From Vibrio viridaestus (GTDB lineage: Bacteria > Pseudomonadota > Gammaproteobacteria > Enterobacterales > Vibrionaceae), in the NCBI RefSeq assembly GCF_003856525.1, contig NZ_RJVQ01000001.1, positions 434,001 to 498,000 on the forward strand: DNA of 64,000 nt. Direction: 5' to 3'. The notes beneath the pieces were generated by a model that saw only the letters and a program-made list of their open reading frames with translations, searched no databases and was not told the DNA's origin. The translations under genes and the position numbers were made by a program. Positions 1 to 9,227 of the stretch are shown here, piece by piece (the first letter of the stretch is position 1; every line of letters begins with the position of its first letter).

Positions 1-342
1 CAAATATGGCGGTGCAAACTTACCACCATTTACCAGTTTTTCTTTAGGTAACTGAGAAATAAGTGAGCATATGTCCTCCGCTTTTTTTATCAGCTGTGGT
101 AAGTTTTTCTCGGAAACAAAATCATCGAACAACGTTCCTCCGATGATGTTTAAGCCTCTTTTCCGTAGCGATTCAGAGACAAGTGGTGGATCAAGAGGAA
201 AGTAGCCATAAGGGCCTAATTCAATTCCTTTGTAACCAGCCTCAGCTACTTCATCAAGAACGTTTTCCCAGGAAGGAATGTAGGGATTATTTGGATCTTC
301 GACGCCCCATGAACAGGGCGCACTAGCAAACCTGATACTCAT
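1..342 (-). CDS. Sugar isomerase / inosose dehydratase-like TIM-barrel protein (3' part beyond window)
   Basis: Partial gene: 114 codons are visible, running off the left edge without a stop. Reading the minus strand from the ATG at 342 gives a protein starting MSIRFASAPCSWGVEDP, followed by an EAGYKGIELGPYGY stretch. This N-terminus is typical of xylose-isomerase-like TIM barrels, including IolE-type inosose dehydratases. It lies 33 bp downstream of a second TIM-barrel gene on the same strand, so the two probably form one operon for carbohydrate or polyol catabolism. The exact substrate cannot be told from this fragment. The start is the first ATG after the upstream gene's stop. Confidence 0.8.
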   Translation of the reverse strand, partial: MSIRFASAPCSWGVEDPNNPYIPSWENVLDEVAEAGYKGIELGPYGYFPLDPPLVSESLRKRGLNIIGGTLFDDFVSEKNLPQLIKKAEDICSLISQLPKEKLVNGGKFAPPYL

Positions 343-375
343 TGTGTATACCTCGATATCGTAAATAAATCATCA

Positions 376-1287
376 TCAACGAATGTTGAGTAGCTCTTTT
401 TCAAGCACCGACTTGGCTTGTATGCCGTCTTCCACTGCTCTTTCAGGGAAACCAAGTGGATTAAATGTCGCGATCGTGTCGGGTTGATCACCGAACCCCA
501 TTTCACGCAATGTGGCGAATATCCGGTCGAATGGAATATCTCCAGCGCCAATTTCACCGATATGAGCATGACAACGCACCTGTCCACTCCAATAAAGCTC
601 TGGTGGATTGACGTTGTAACGGAATAACTTGCTGTAGTTATAAGTGTCAGCAACGATGATGTGTTTTAAATGCTTACCGGCGTATTTCAACATCGACTCG
701 ACGTCGCCAATACCCTCGTCATAATGAAACGTATGAGGGATAGCAAAAAGATAGCCAAATGCCGGGCTATCGTAGCAACGCACGATATCGCAGGTATCAT
801 CATTGCGTTCATAAAAATCGTTCGGATGGGCCTGCATATCCAAACGCATTCCTTTGCTTTCCATGATCGGCAATATCTCGTCGAGAGAGCGCATCAACTT
901 AGCTTCACAAAGTTCAGGCTGATTGCGGTCGCCACCAAGCTCTGAGTTAAATACCTTCACCCCCATCACATCAGCAATTTCGATCATGCGTTTCCAACAT
1001 TCAACAGCATACTCTCGGACGAACTCATCGGGGTCGGCAATACGGAAACCTGTGGTAAGAGAAGCGATTTTTAAGCCATTCTTTTCAATTTCTTTTGCAT
1101 GCCATAACGCTTCTTCATTTGTCGCTTTAGGTCGTTTCCAATAACCAGGGAAATAAAGATCATAAGGAGAGATATACTCATAACCAGCTTCCGCTACTTT
1201 TTCATACACTTCTTCGAAAGGGATAGATGAGCGTATTCTGCTGCCTTGAATTTCCCAAAACGCACTGGTATCAAATGTAATTTTCAT
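376..1287 (-). CDS. Sugar phosphate isomerase/epimerase family protein (TIM barrel)
   Basis: A 303-residue soluble protein of the AP-endonuclease-2/xylose-isomerase-like superfamily. Likely divalent-metal ligands are the Glu in FNSELGG (near residue 115), the Asp/His in DMQAHPND, the His residues in IPHTFHYD and the late HAHIGEIGAG segment, in the order usual for this fold. The ATG follows an AAGGAAC ribosome site. It is the first gene of a probable two-gene operon with the truncated TIM-barrel gene downstream. With the sugar-porter MFS gene nearby it suggests uptake and isomerisation of a sugar or inositol-like compound. The substrate is inference; the family assignment is firm. Confidence 0.82.
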   Translation of the reverse strand: MKITFDTSAFWEIQGSRIRSSIPFEEVYEKVAEAGYEYISPYDLYFPGYWKRPKATNEEALWHAKEIEKNGLKIASLTTGFRIADPDEFVREYAVECWKRMIEIADVMGVKVFNSELGGDRNQPELCEAKLMRSLDEILPIMESKGMRLDMQAHPNDFYERNDDTCDIVRCYDSPAFGYLFAIPHTFHYDEGIGDVESMLKYAGKHLKHIIVADTYNYSKLFRYNVNPPELYWSGQVRCHAHIGEIGAGDIPFDRIFATLREMGFGDQPDTIATFNPLGFPERAVEDGIQAKSVLEKELLNIR

Positions 1288-1636
1288 CAGGCTGTTCCTT
1301 AGTTTCGTTCAGTCGTAACAACGTAATTCCAGTCAACTGCGAATTAGTTTGTTTTACGGTTTTCAGTACGAATAAAAGGTTAGCACCAGTCAAATTAAGG
1401 TCGTTAGCACATAAAAATGAGTCTTTAGCACAATAGCTTCATCAAGTGATAATTCTGTTTAAAGTGTGATCTGAAGTAACTTCAACATTAGCAACGTATC
1501 GCATTCCTGATATCGATATATCACTCTATTATTTAAACCATTAATGCTAAAAATCTCATCTTTTTAACTATTTAGAATCACAAATGGAGTTTTGTAATCC
1601 ATATTTTAAGTGATCTATGCGAACAACAAGGGAATC
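1288..1636. other. Intergenic region with three spaced TTAGCAC repeats
   Basis: This 349-bp non-coding stretch separates two divergent genes. TTAGCAC occurs three times on the plus strand at 1380-1386, 1404-1410 and 1425-1431, spaced 24 and 21 bp, which is about two helical turns. They lie about 93-144 bp upstream of the minus-strand sugar isomerase start, as a regulator-binding array might. No other motif was recognised. Confidence 0.35.
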
Positions 1637-2065
1637 ATGATGATGAAAAGTCTGAAATACGTGGTCGCAATATGTATGGCGATTTATGGACTCGTCTGCA
1701 GCTACTCTTACGCGGCGGTAAACGCTGACCCATTATTTATTAACATGACCAGTGACGATAGCCATCGGTCTGAGATGGCTATTGGGTTTGGTAAGAACCA
1801 ACTGGAACGCGGTCATCCACTCATCGTGTTTTTGAACGACAAAGGTGTTCTAGTTGCAGCAAAGCAGAACAATGTTGAATACACGAATCAACAACGAATG
1901 CTATTAGATATCATTGAATCAGGTGGTGTGATTTATGCCTGCCCTAGCTGCATGAAGTTTTACAATGTTGAAAAATCAGAGCTACTCGATGGGGTCAAAG
2001 TCAGTAATCCCAATGCGATAGAGGCCGAACTCTTTAAAACGAACACGAGAACCCTTTCTTGGTGA
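1637..2065 (+). CDS. DsrE-family-like secreted protein
   Basis: A small protein (about 143 residues from this start) with an N-terminal signal peptide (KYVVAICMAIYGLVCSYSYA) and a DsrE/DsrF-like body (FINMTSDDSHRSEMAIGFG, then HPLIVFLNDKGV). A CPSC motif lies in the second half, where DsrE-like proteins often carry reactive cysteines. Three consecutive ATG codons at 1637, 1640 and 1643 follow an AAGGGA site; the second has the best spacing, and the difference is cosmetic. A TTG at 1610 is unlikely to be the start. It stands alone between divergent or separate units. Exact role unknown; periplasmic sulfur or redox handling is inferred from the family only. Confidence 0.65.
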   Translation: MMMKSLKYVVAICMAIYGLVCSYSYAAVNADPLFINMTSDDSHRSEMAIGFGKNQLERGHPLIVFLNDKGVLVAAKQNNVEYTNQQRMLLDIIESGGVIYACPSCMKFYNVEKSELLDGVKVSNPNAIEAELFKTNTRTLSW

Positions 2066-2258
2066 TCGTCATGGGTATGAACCGATGGCTCATGCCCTAC
2101 GGAAAATATTCATAAGAATGAACTAAGATATTTGACTCATTGGCCTACAGCAAAATGAATTCTATTAGACCTTATTAAGAAAAATATTAATTGTTTTAAA
2201 CCCTTAGCATTCGGTAAAATAAAATCCTTACCTAAAACAATGAAATACACAGGCCAAT

Positions 2259-3635
2259 ATGACGCTATTTAATCTAAAACATGCCTCAATCAAACAAAAA
2301 ATAGGCGGTTTGTTTGTCGTCCTACTTGGCTTCTTATTTTGCGTCATTATCTTTTCAGCATATAAGCTTCATGAACTCGAGCAAGATATGAAGGAAGTGG
2401 CTTATCTGGATATACCGTTAAGCCAGATTATTACTCAAATTGAGTTCATTGAGTTAGAACAACATCTCCAATTGGAAGAGTATCAACTGCAACAATCGGG
2501 GCAGAAGCAAGATTTAAAGCCTCATCAGGAGTTCGTTTTTCAGAAGAAGAAACTGAAAAAACTGGTTGATAAGGCGGTCAACTTACTTGAAACAAATCTG
2601 AAGAATGATTCAATTGTATTGGATCCCGCAGATCACCAAACGGTGCTAAATCAACTTGAAATATATCGAATTCAAAGCGAGCAGTATGAGCAACATCTAG
2701 ACCACATCTACCAACAGGATGGTATGAGTCAGACTGAATTGAAACTGACCGAGAACCTTGCTGATAAATTAGAAACAGAAGAAAAACAGCTCATCACGTT
2801 ATTAGGTAATCTCGCGACTAAAGACGCTTATTATACAGAACAGCACGAAGAAAACTTTTTCATCATTAATTCAGTATTAGGCGCCAGTGCGCTCGTGCTG
2901 GGATTGTTTCTTACCCTGTATATTATCCAGATCATCGTGACCCGAATTCAAAGCATTCAAACTAAAATCAAATCTTTTGATAGAAAACTTGAAACGCATA
3001 GCGACATTCAATTGAGTACCGAGCCTCAGCCTCAAACAACAAAAGATGAACTAGAAGAACTCGAGTTTGATGTACAAACTCTCATGTCCAAATTAACTCG
3101 AGAGATAGCCACCAGAGAGCAGGTAGAAAAGCAGCTGCTCTACCTTGCAACACGAGACAAACTGACTGGGCTTTTCAACCGCCACAAATGGGATGAAGAG
3201 ATCAATATGCACATTAGCCTTGCGCAGCGAGATTGCCCGTTTGGTCTAATGCTATTAGATATCGATTATTTTAAAAAGATAAATGATAAATATGGCCATT
3301 TAGCCGGAGATAAGGTCTTGAAAGTGCTGGCTCACTCACTTTCAAACCGTGTTCGCGATGTTGATATGATATTTCGTCTTGGCGGAGAAGAGTTTGCGAT
3401 TATCTGTCCAATGAAAGATGTGTCCTATACAGAAAAAGTCGCAGAGGAAATTCGCGGTACAGTACAAAATCTGGATATTGAAAACCTACCAGGATTCACT
3501 GTGAGTATTGGTGTCGCTACTTATCAGGATTTGGATAATAGTGCTTCAATATTTAAACGTGCGGATATGGCGTTGTATCAAGCTAAAGCTCAGGGCAGAA
3601 ATCAAGTCGTCACAGAAGAACAATTGAATGTTTAA
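2259..3635 (+). CDS. Membrane diguanylate cyclase (GGDEF)
   Basis: A 458-residue inner-membrane enzyme predicted to make cyclic di-GMP from two GTP. It has a transmembrane segment near residues 15-33, a mostly helical periplasmic region, a second transmembrane segment near 205-227, a coiled linker, and a C-terminal GGDEF domain. The domain has RDKLTGLFNR, the metal-site DIDYFKKIND and an intact GGEEF. An RDVD stretch five residues before GGEEF matches the RxxD inhibitory site, so product feedback is likely. The periplasmic sensor belongs to no family I recognise. It is monocistronic, ending in a strong hairpin shared with the convergent MFS gene. Confidence 0.9.
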   Translation: MTLFNLKHASIKQKIGGLFVVLLGFLFCVIIFSAYKLHELEQDMKEVAYLDIPLSQIITQIEFIELEQHLQLEEYQLQQSGQKQDLKPHQEFVFQKKKLKKLVDKAVNLLETNLKNDSIVLDPADHQTVLNQLEIYRIQSEQYEQHLDHIYQQDGMSQTELKLTENLADKLETEEKQLITLLGNLATKDAYYTEQHEENFFIINSVLGASALVLGLFLTLYIIQIIVTRIQSIQTKIKSFDRKLETHSDIQLSTEPQPQTTKDELEELEFDVQTLMSKLTREIATREQVEKQLLYLATRDKLTGLFNRHKWDEEINMHISLAQRDCPFGLMLLDIDYFKKINDKYGHLAGDKVLKVLAHSLSNRVRDVDMIFRLGGEEFAIICPMKDVSYTEKVAEEIRGTVQNLDIENLPGFTVSIGVATYQDLDNSASIFKRADMALYQAKAQGRNQVVTEEQLNV

Positions 3636-3666
3636 ATAAAGGCTCTGATGTTGTCAGAGCCTTTAT
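3636..3666. terminator. Bidirectional hairpin terminator
   Basis: An inverted repeat (ATAAAGGCTCTGA, loop TGTTG, TCAGAGCCTTTAT) begins one base after the diguanylate cyclase stop and faces the convergent MFS gene. The AT-rich flanks would serve as a U-tract in either direction. Confidence 0.85.
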
Positions 3667-3675
3667 CATCAGCTG

Positions 3676-5214
3676 TTAAGCCACTTCGGTTTTACCGCCG
3701 TCTTTCCACTTAGTGGTTGAAGCTTTGGATTTTTTACTCATCGGAGCTGGTACTGTAGTCTCAGACTTACCTTTATTCTTAAACCGATTGGCATAGTTGA
3801 TAACGTGCTTTTCCATTTTTTCCAACTGAATACCATTCGTTTCAGGAAGGTAACGATAAAGGAAGTAGTACGATATCGCCATAAAGCCAGCAAAGAGCCA
3901 CATTGGAAATGCACCGTGGAAATGCTCGTTTAACCAAGCATTATCATTGAGAATCGGGAATCCGAGACCAACCAAAAAGTTACTTAACCAAAGTGCAGTG
4001 ACAGCAAGTGACATACCAAATGAGCGCATACGGTTAGGGAACAACTCAGATATGACTATCCATGCTCCCAAACTCCATGAGAATGAATAGAACAACATAA
4101 ATAGCATCATACCGAACAATGTCAGATAACCGCTTGTCATGGCAGACCCGCCAGTAACAGCACTTGACTGGTAGATAAAATATGAAGTGACCATGAGTCC
4201 GACAACAGAACCCAACGAGCCGATTTTCAGCAGTGGAATCCTACCCACTTTATCCATCAGAACCGAACCCACCGCGGTACCAAGCAATTGAATAACACCA
4301 ACCCAAATAGTTAAAAACATCGCAGTTTCTGTACTACCCGTTACTCGTTCGAGTACGACTGGCGCGAAGTACATCATGACATTGACACCACTAGCTTGCT
4401 GGAAAAATGCCACAGAACAGGCAAGGAAAGCGAAAAACCAAAAACGTCCTTGCTTCATTAAATCTCTGGCTGAAAGCGTTTCTGCATGCTTTTTCTCATC
4501 CTCAGCGATAGCGTCTTTGATCTGCAGTAATAGCTTGTCAGCATATGCGTTGCCACCAATTTTTGTGAGTACTTTATGAGCTTCTTTATCACGACTTTCC
4601 ATGACTAACCAACGAGGAGACTCAGGTATAAAGATTGCAAAGAAACAAAAGGCCAGACATGGAATGACTTCCGAGCCAATCATAACTCGCCAACCGTAAT
4701 CAACCATCCATGCCTCAGTCGCCCCTTTGGCAATCATGAAGTTAACGAAGAAAATAACAACTTGCCCACCAACAATCGCAAAGTTTTGCATACTCAATGC
4801 ACGACCTCGAATGTCTTTGGGAGAGATTTCCGTCATGTACATCGGAGAAACAGCAGATGCGATACCGACCGCGACACCACCAATCATACGGTAGACAATG
4901 AACCAGAAAAAACTATCAACCAATGCGGCACCGAGTGCAGAAATCGTAAATAAGACAGCAGCAATAATCAGTGCATACTTACGTCCGACTTTAGTCGCGA
5001 GCGAGCCCGAGCCAAGCGCACCCAAAATGCAACCGATTGCAACATTAGACACAGCCCAACCGACACCGAAAGAATCTAACTGAAAAAAGGTTTGAATTGG
5101 GTTGATTGCCCCAGAGATAACGGCCGTGTCATAGCCAAGTAACAGACCGCCTAATGCAGCGACCCCACAAATAAGTAAAATGTAACGTAAATTATAGCTT
5201 TTAGAAGATAACAT
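3676..5214 (-). CDS. Sugar porter family MFS transporter
   Basis: A 512-residue, 12-helix major facilitator of the sugar-porter family (XylE/GalP/IolT relatives), likely a proton- or sodium-coupled sugar or polyol importer. Family signatures are present: YDTAVISGAINPIQ in helix 1, VGRKYALI after helix 2, PESPRWLV before the central loop, QQASGVNVMMYFAP in helix 7, and PETNG near the end. The C-terminus has a Lys/Ser-rich tail. A GAGGGA site precedes the ATG. The nearby TIM-barrel sugar enzymes make a shared substrate plausible, but they are not in the same transcript. Substrate unknown. Confidence 0.88.
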   Translation of the reverse strand: MLSSKSYNLRYILLICGVAALGGLLLGYDTAVISGAINPIQTFFQLDSFGVGWAVSNVAIGCILGALGSGSLATKVGRKYALIIAAVLFTISALGAALVDSFFWFIVYRMIGGVAVGIASAVSPMYMTEISPKDIRGRALSMQNFAIVGGQVVIFFVNFMIAKGATEAWMVDYGWRVMIGSEVIPCLAFCFFAIFIPESPRWLVMESRDKEAHKVLTKIGGNAYADKLLLQIKDAIAEDEKKHAETLSARDLMKQGRFWFFAFLACSVAFFQQASGVNVMMYFAPVVLERVTGSTETAMFLTIWVGVIQLLGTAVGSVLMDKVGRIPLLKIGSLGSVVGLMVTSYFIYQSSAVTGGSAMTSGYLTLFGMMLFMLFYSFSWSLGAWIVISELFPNRMRSFGMSLAVTALWLSNFLVGLGFPILNDNAWLNEHFHGAFPMWLFAGFMAISYYFLYRYLPETNGIQLEKMEKHVINYANRFKNKGKSETTVPAPMSKKSKASTTKWKDGGKTEVA

Positions 5215-5651
5215 AACGGATTCCCTCAGCGTACTGAAGTTACAGTCCTTTAATGACGAGTCTTATGAGCCTCGTAAGGCAAAATGTAACAAAATAGTAT
5301 GTACCGTGATTCGGCAAAAATTCGTGTGATGACGAACTAAGAAACTTTGAGAGAAAAGCTAAGGGACTAGATAAGGGAACAAATTATGGGTAATGGATTT
5401 AAATGAACGCGTTCGCTCTAATGCTAATGTCGTTTGAAATGTACTCAAAACAATATTCCTTTTGTTGATAACACACTTTTACCGTAACAATAATTTAACT
5501 TGCAGTCAAATATCGATAATTATCACAAAAACTCTCTTATTTTGGATCTGAGTTAACTTTCTCCTATCAAATTGATAGACAACAACCAATAGCAATAATG
5601 ATAATTATTATCAACAATAACACCAAGGTTAAGTCATATAGGAGAGGTAAT
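5215..5651. other. Divergent promoter region between MFS transporter and DUF2061 gene
   Basis: A 437-bp non-coding region. It contains a 10-bp palindrome GAACGCGTTC at 5405-5414, which has the CG-centred form of a LacI-family operator but is unproven. It also contains a Fur box at 5599-5613 listed separately. The rest is AT-rich with no gene recognised. Confidence 0.4.
5599..5613 (+). promoter_or_regulatory. Fur box (perfect 7-1-7)
   Basis: TGATAATTATTATCA is an exact 7-1-7 inverted repeat of the ferric uptake regulator type. It lies 38 bp upstream of the DUF2061 start codon and overlaps a false upstream in-frame ATG at 5598, which is one reason that ATG was not chosen as the start. Confidence 0.8.
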
Positions 5652-6038
5652 ATGAAAAAGACCATCACATTTGCTGGAATTCATTTTACTATCGCATTTA
5701 CAGTCGCATATGTGCTTACTGGAGATATTATCTTGGGTAGCATGATTGCAATGCTGGAACCCACAATTAACACAGTCGCTTTTTATTGCCATGAAAAGTT
5801 TTGGCTATCACTACCAAAGTTACAACGTAATGCTCATAAGCTATCCATAAAAACATTATCGTTCGCCTGTGTACACTTTCTTGTTGCGTTTTCTGTCGCT
5901 TATTTATTAACAGGAAGCTGGCTGATTGGTGGAGTAATGGCGTTGATTGAACCGAGTATCAACACATTCGCATTTTATTTACATGAACGTGTTTGGTTTA
6001 AGAAAAGTTCGCTACCAAGTTTGACGTGCACCCATTGA
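5652..6038 (+). CDS. Tandem DUF2061 small membrane protein
   Basis: A 128-residue membrane protein made of two copies of the DUF2061 motif. Each copy has a transmembrane hairpin with the pattern FAxxHFxxAFxVAYxLTG, then MAxxEPxINTxAFYxHE (about residues 3-50 and 67-115). The start is the ATG after a GGAGAGG site; a longer frame from 5598 would begin inside the Fur box. Fur control is predicted, so expression should rise in iron limitation. Function of the family is unknown. It ends at a strong hairpin shared with the convergent chemoreceptor. Confidence 0.8.
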   Translation: MKKTITFAGIHFTIAFTVAYVLTGDIILGSMIAMLEPTINTVAFYCHEKFWLSLPKLQRNAHKLSIKTLSFACVHFLVAFSVAYLLTGSWLIGGVMALIEPSINTFAFYLHERVWFKKSSLPSLTCTH

Positions 6039-6041
6039 AAA

Positions 6042-6078
6042 AATCAATAATCCCAGCAAAACACTGGGATTATTGATT
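6042..6078. terminator. Bidirectional hairpin terminator
   Basis: A 15-bp perfect inverted repeat (AATCAATAATCCCAG / CTGGGATTATTGATT) with a 7-base loop lies between two convergent genes. Confidence 0.88.
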
Positions 6079-6082
6079 GTCA

Positions 6083-7075
6083 TTAAATAAACTGAGTACG
6101 TAGTCGTTGAGTTAACTCTCTTAACTGCTCGTTTAACTCGCAAGCTTTCTGCTCGATTTTACCTACCGATTCTTTTTCAGCGTTGGTATAGACAACAGCT
6201 TGATCAACATTCCCACTAATGCGTTGCATCGCCTCAGCAGAAGATTGAGCTTCTTTCACAATAGATTCAATGCTCTGCTCTATCTTAGAACTAGACAAGC
6301 GTGCTCTGGTCGCTAAGTTACGCACTTCATCAGCAACAACCGCAAATCCTCGCCCCTGCTCTCCTGCTCTCGCAGCTTCAATCGCGGCATTTAGCGCTAA
6401 TAAATTAGTCTGATCTGAGATATCACTAATTTCTAATGCGAGCTCACTAATGACTAATACACTGGTCCCTAGCTGTTCAATCTGACCTTTAAATCCGCGA
6501 ATAAAATCAGCATCGTTTTTCGTTGCAACGGCTGAGTTAACCAAATTTTGATAGCTGGCTTCTACCCCTTTTTGTACCACAACACTTTTCTCCGCGAGAA
6601 CATCAAACTCACCGAGAATAACTTGAACAGAACCCGTAAGTTGTTCGAGTTTCTGCTCTGCAGAATCGACCGTCGCACTGAGTCTTGTTGCCTGATTCTG
6701 GTAATCCCTTTCTAACACTTGAATCTCAGCTTCATAGTTAACGGCTTGCTGTTTAGCTTCCTGCTCCGCCTGTAAGGCATCTGAGTATTGATTTAACAAC
6801 GAGTCTACTCGGCTTTTGAGTCCATCTACACCATAAGAACTGAACCCTTTTTGGCTAATAGTCTTAGTACATATTTCCTGATTAATACTATCGACCGCAC
6901 GTTGAAAATCGCCCAAAGCAACAACAGCGTTAATGGCGATAGCTACACTAATAATAGTTATGGTGAGTCCAATTGATGGTAAAAACTGGAGCATAAGAAA
7001 GACGACAAACAGAGCGAGGATCATTCCCGCATCAAGAATAAGCAGTTTACGAAAGACAGAAGCACGAAAGTTCAT
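6083..7075 (-). CDS. Short methyl-accepting chemotaxis-type protein without a sensor domain
   Basis: About 330 residues. Two closely spaced transmembrane segments occupy roughly residues 10-50, with only a few residues between them, so there is no periplasmic ligand domain. A coiled coil and a compact MCP signalling tip follow ([20 protein letters not shown], then [15 protein letters not shown]). It probably senses cytoplasmic or membrane state and signals to CheA/CheW, or acts outside chemotaxis. The ATG at 7075 has an AAAGAG site; an upstream in-frame ATG at 7099 is less well placed. Confidence 0.85.
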   Translation of the reverse strand: MNFRASVFRKLLILDAGMILALFVVFLMLQFLPSIGLTITIISVAIAINAVVALGDFQRAVDSINQEICTKTISQKGFSSYGVDGLKSRVDSLLNQYSDALQAEQEAKQQAVNYEAEIQVLERDYQNQATRLSATVDSAEQKLEQLTGSVQVILGEFDVLAEKSVVVQKGVEASYQNLVNSAVATKNDADFIRGFKGQIEQLGTSVLVISELALEISDISDQTNLLALNAAIEAARAGEQGRGFAVVADEVRNLATRARLSSSKIEQSIESIVKEAQSSAEAMQRISGNVDQAVVYTNAEKESVGKIEQKACELNEQLRELTQRLRTQFI

Positions 7076-7270
7076 TTTAATCTCTTTATGATACAACATT
7101 GATTCATATAGCGTGATGCGAATTAAATCAGAAATTCATATATAAATATAACGTTATTCTTATTCATGATACTGTTCGCTGAAATTGTAACCAACTGTTT
7201 AGGACTCTTAATTCTGTCATTTATCTGAGCTAAATTTGCGCCAGTTAAATGATTAAATCGGAATTTCACT

Positions 7271-8422
7271 GTGCTATTTTCTATCTTTCGCTCATTTTTC
7301 ACCCTCGGATGGATCTCTTTTGGTGGTCCTGCAGCGCATATTGGCTACTTTCGCCGTGAATTTGTCGAAGTAAAAGCCTGGATTACAGATAAGCAGTATG
7401 CTGATTTGGTTGGGCTTAGTCAGTTTCTTCCGGGACCAGGTTCAAGCCAAGTTGGGTTTGGAATAGGTTACATCAGAGGTGGCGTGTTAGGCGGAATATC
7501 TGCATTCTTGGGATTTACCTTACCGTCAATTCTTCTCATGCTGCTCTTTGCTACAGTGAGTAGTCACTTCCTCGATTCAACTGTTCTTATCGGCTTATTA
7601 TCAGGCTTAAAGCTGCTTGCTGTGATTGTCGTTGCTGATGCAACATGGGGCATGTTCCGGAGCTTCTGCCAATCAAATGTGACGAAAGTACTGTTTGTAT
7701 TCAGTGCGGTAATCACTCTCACGCTTCCTTCGACTGCAATGCAAATATTCGCGATGCTGGGCTGCGCTATCGTCAGTATCATGCTCACTAAAGCTGAAAA
7801 CACGACTACAAGCTGGACTACTGTATTTAGTAAAATTGCGTATACGCCACTTATTCTTTTTCTAACAATACTACTTGGCGTGATTATGCTGGATTCCAAT
7901 CGACATGAATTCATTGTATTCAAACCATTTTTTGAAACTGGAACGCTAGTATTTGGCGGTGGACATGTGGTTCTACCTCTATTGGAGTCGAGTCTAGAAA
8001 ACCAAATCAGCCCTGATATCTTTTTAAGTGGTTACGCAATGGCGCAAGCGGTTCCGGGGCCGATGTTTACATTGGCAACTTACCTCGGATATTTCTTACT
8101 TCCATCAAACCCAATAATCGGTGCACTGCTCGCTACACTCGCCATATTTATACCTGGCTTTTTATTGTTACTCACTATGCTCAAGAACTGGCAAGAAATT
8201 GCTTTGATACCTTGGGTTTCTGGGGCGATGAGTGGAATCAATGCCGCAGTCGTCGGGTTTCTATTAGCTACGCTCTATGACCCAGTCATTACTAGTAGTG
8301 TGAAGGGTACATCAGAAATCGCGTTGGTTGTGATTGGATTTATTCTCATGAGAAAAATGAAATTACCAATCCTTATTACCGTTTTATTCTTTGCGTTAAG
8401 TGGTGTTCTGTTCCTCAAGTAA
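7271..8422 (+). CDS. chrA: ChrA-family chromate/anion transporter
   Basis: A 383-residue membrane protein with two homologous halves, the bidomain CHR family. The first half has FTLGWISFGGPAAHIGYFRR and QFLPGPGSSQ; the second has FGGGHVVLPLLE and AQAVPGPMFTLATYLG. Bidomain members export chromate or import/export related oxyanions. Translation begins at GTG, with no good Shine-Dalgarno. Single-gene unit. Chromate itself as substrate is not established from sequence. Confidence 0.85.
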   Translation: MLFSIFRSFFTLGWISFGGPAAHIGYFRREFVEVKAWITDKQYADLVGLSQFLPGPGSSQVGFGIGYIRGGVLGGISAFLGFTLPSILLMLLFATVSSHFLDSTVLIGLLSGLKLLAVIVVADATWGMFRSFCQSNVTKVLFVFSAVITLTLPSTAMQIFAMLGCAIVSIMLTKAENTTTSWTTVFSKIAYTPLILFLTILLGVIMLDSNRHEFIVFKPFFETGTLVFGGGHVVLPLLESSLENQISPDIFLSGYAMAQAVPGPMFTLATYLGYFLLPSNPIIGALLATLAIFIPGFLLLLTMLKNWQEIALIPWVSGAMSGINAAVVGFLLATLYDPVITSSVKGTSEIALVVIGFILMRKMKLPILITVLFFALSGVLFLK

Positions 8423-8424
8423 AA

Positions 8425-8453
8425 AGGCAGGGACAGCCAAAGAGGCGTCCCTT
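8425..8453 (-). terminator. Hairpin terminator
   Basis: Interrupted stem AGGGAC..GCC / GGC..GTCCCT between the convergent chrA and nitroreductase genes. On the minus strand it is followed by a T-rich run, so it best serves the nitroreductase transcript. Confidence 0.6.
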
Positions 8454-8461
8454 TCTATCGC

Positions 8462-9115
8462 CTATAGAATCGTCACTACATCTTCGGTTGCCAAACGAGA
8501 TTTTGGTGCGGTAGCGTTACGATCTTCAGTATGATGATAGCCAATTGCTAGTGCGACATGACAATCGTAACCAGCTAATTCATCGGCAAACTTCTCCTTG
8601 ATCAAGTCACGGTCAATACCTTCCATTGTCGTAGAGTCAATATTGAGTCGAGCAAGTGTGTGAAGAGCATTACCTAACGCAATATAAGTCTGATTTTTAG
8701 TCCAGGCTGCGTGTTGCCCTTTTTCGTCTTCGTTCATTTTTACAAAGCCATAAGCTGCAAAGGCATCCGCTTTTTTCTCTGCAGTTAAGCGTCCATCAAT
8801 CACTTGTTTATTCAAAACAGCATCATAATCTTGTTCCTGATAGACTTCTTTGTGCGCAAAGAGAATAACGTGAGACGCTTCTTTTGCATGACTCTGGTTA
8901 AATTGAAATTTATTGGCAAATGTCTCATGAAAACGCTGTTTTGCAGCGTCAGACTCAATAACAACAAACTTCCAAGGCTGAGAGTTTATTGATGATGCCG
9001 ACAGTCTCAACGCTTCAAGAACCGTCGCCAGATCATCACTCGATACTTTTTTAGTCGCATCATATTTTTTAACAGTATAGCGTTTAGATAAATCTGAAAT
9101 AATTGGATGAGTCAT
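8462..9115 (-). CDS. Oxygen-insensitive NAD(P)H nitroreductase (NfsB-like)
   Basis: A 217-residue FMN-dependent nitroreductase. Family features are RYTVKKYD near the N-terminus, the SSINSQPWKF flavin-binding loop, and a C-terminal ALAIGYHHTEDRN segment. It would reduce nitroaromatics and quinones. It is divergent from an HxlR regulator 112 bp away, the usual arrangement in which the redox-sensing repressor controls the reductase. Confidence 0.88.
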   Translation of the reverse strand: MTHPIISDLSKRYTVKKYDATKKVSSDDLATVLEALRLSASSINSQPWKFVVIESDAAKQRFHETFANKFQFNQSHAKEASHVILFAHKEVYQEQDYDAVLNKQVIDGRLTAEKKADAFAAYGFVKMNEDEKGQHAAWTKNQTYIALGNALHTLARLNIDSTTMEGIDRDLIKEKFADELAGYDCHVALAIGYHHTEDRNATAPKSRLATEDVVTIL

Positions 9116-9227
9116 ATCTTGTCCCGTTAATCGAAAACCAGTAATTGTTGTTGAGTAATTATTTTTGTATGATTAGGTAACCAAAGTCAACCAGTATACT
9201 TTTAGTAACCTACAAGGAAACATATTT

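Noticed and set aside
5598-5651. Upstream extension of the DUF2061 gene from an in-frame ATG
   Set aside because: The ATG lies at the edge of the Fur box, there is no ribosome site, and a GGAGAGG-preceded ATG at 5652 starts the domain.
7564-7923. 119-codon frame antisense to chrA
   Set aside because: Shadow of a membrane protein; composition and lack of domain argue against coding.
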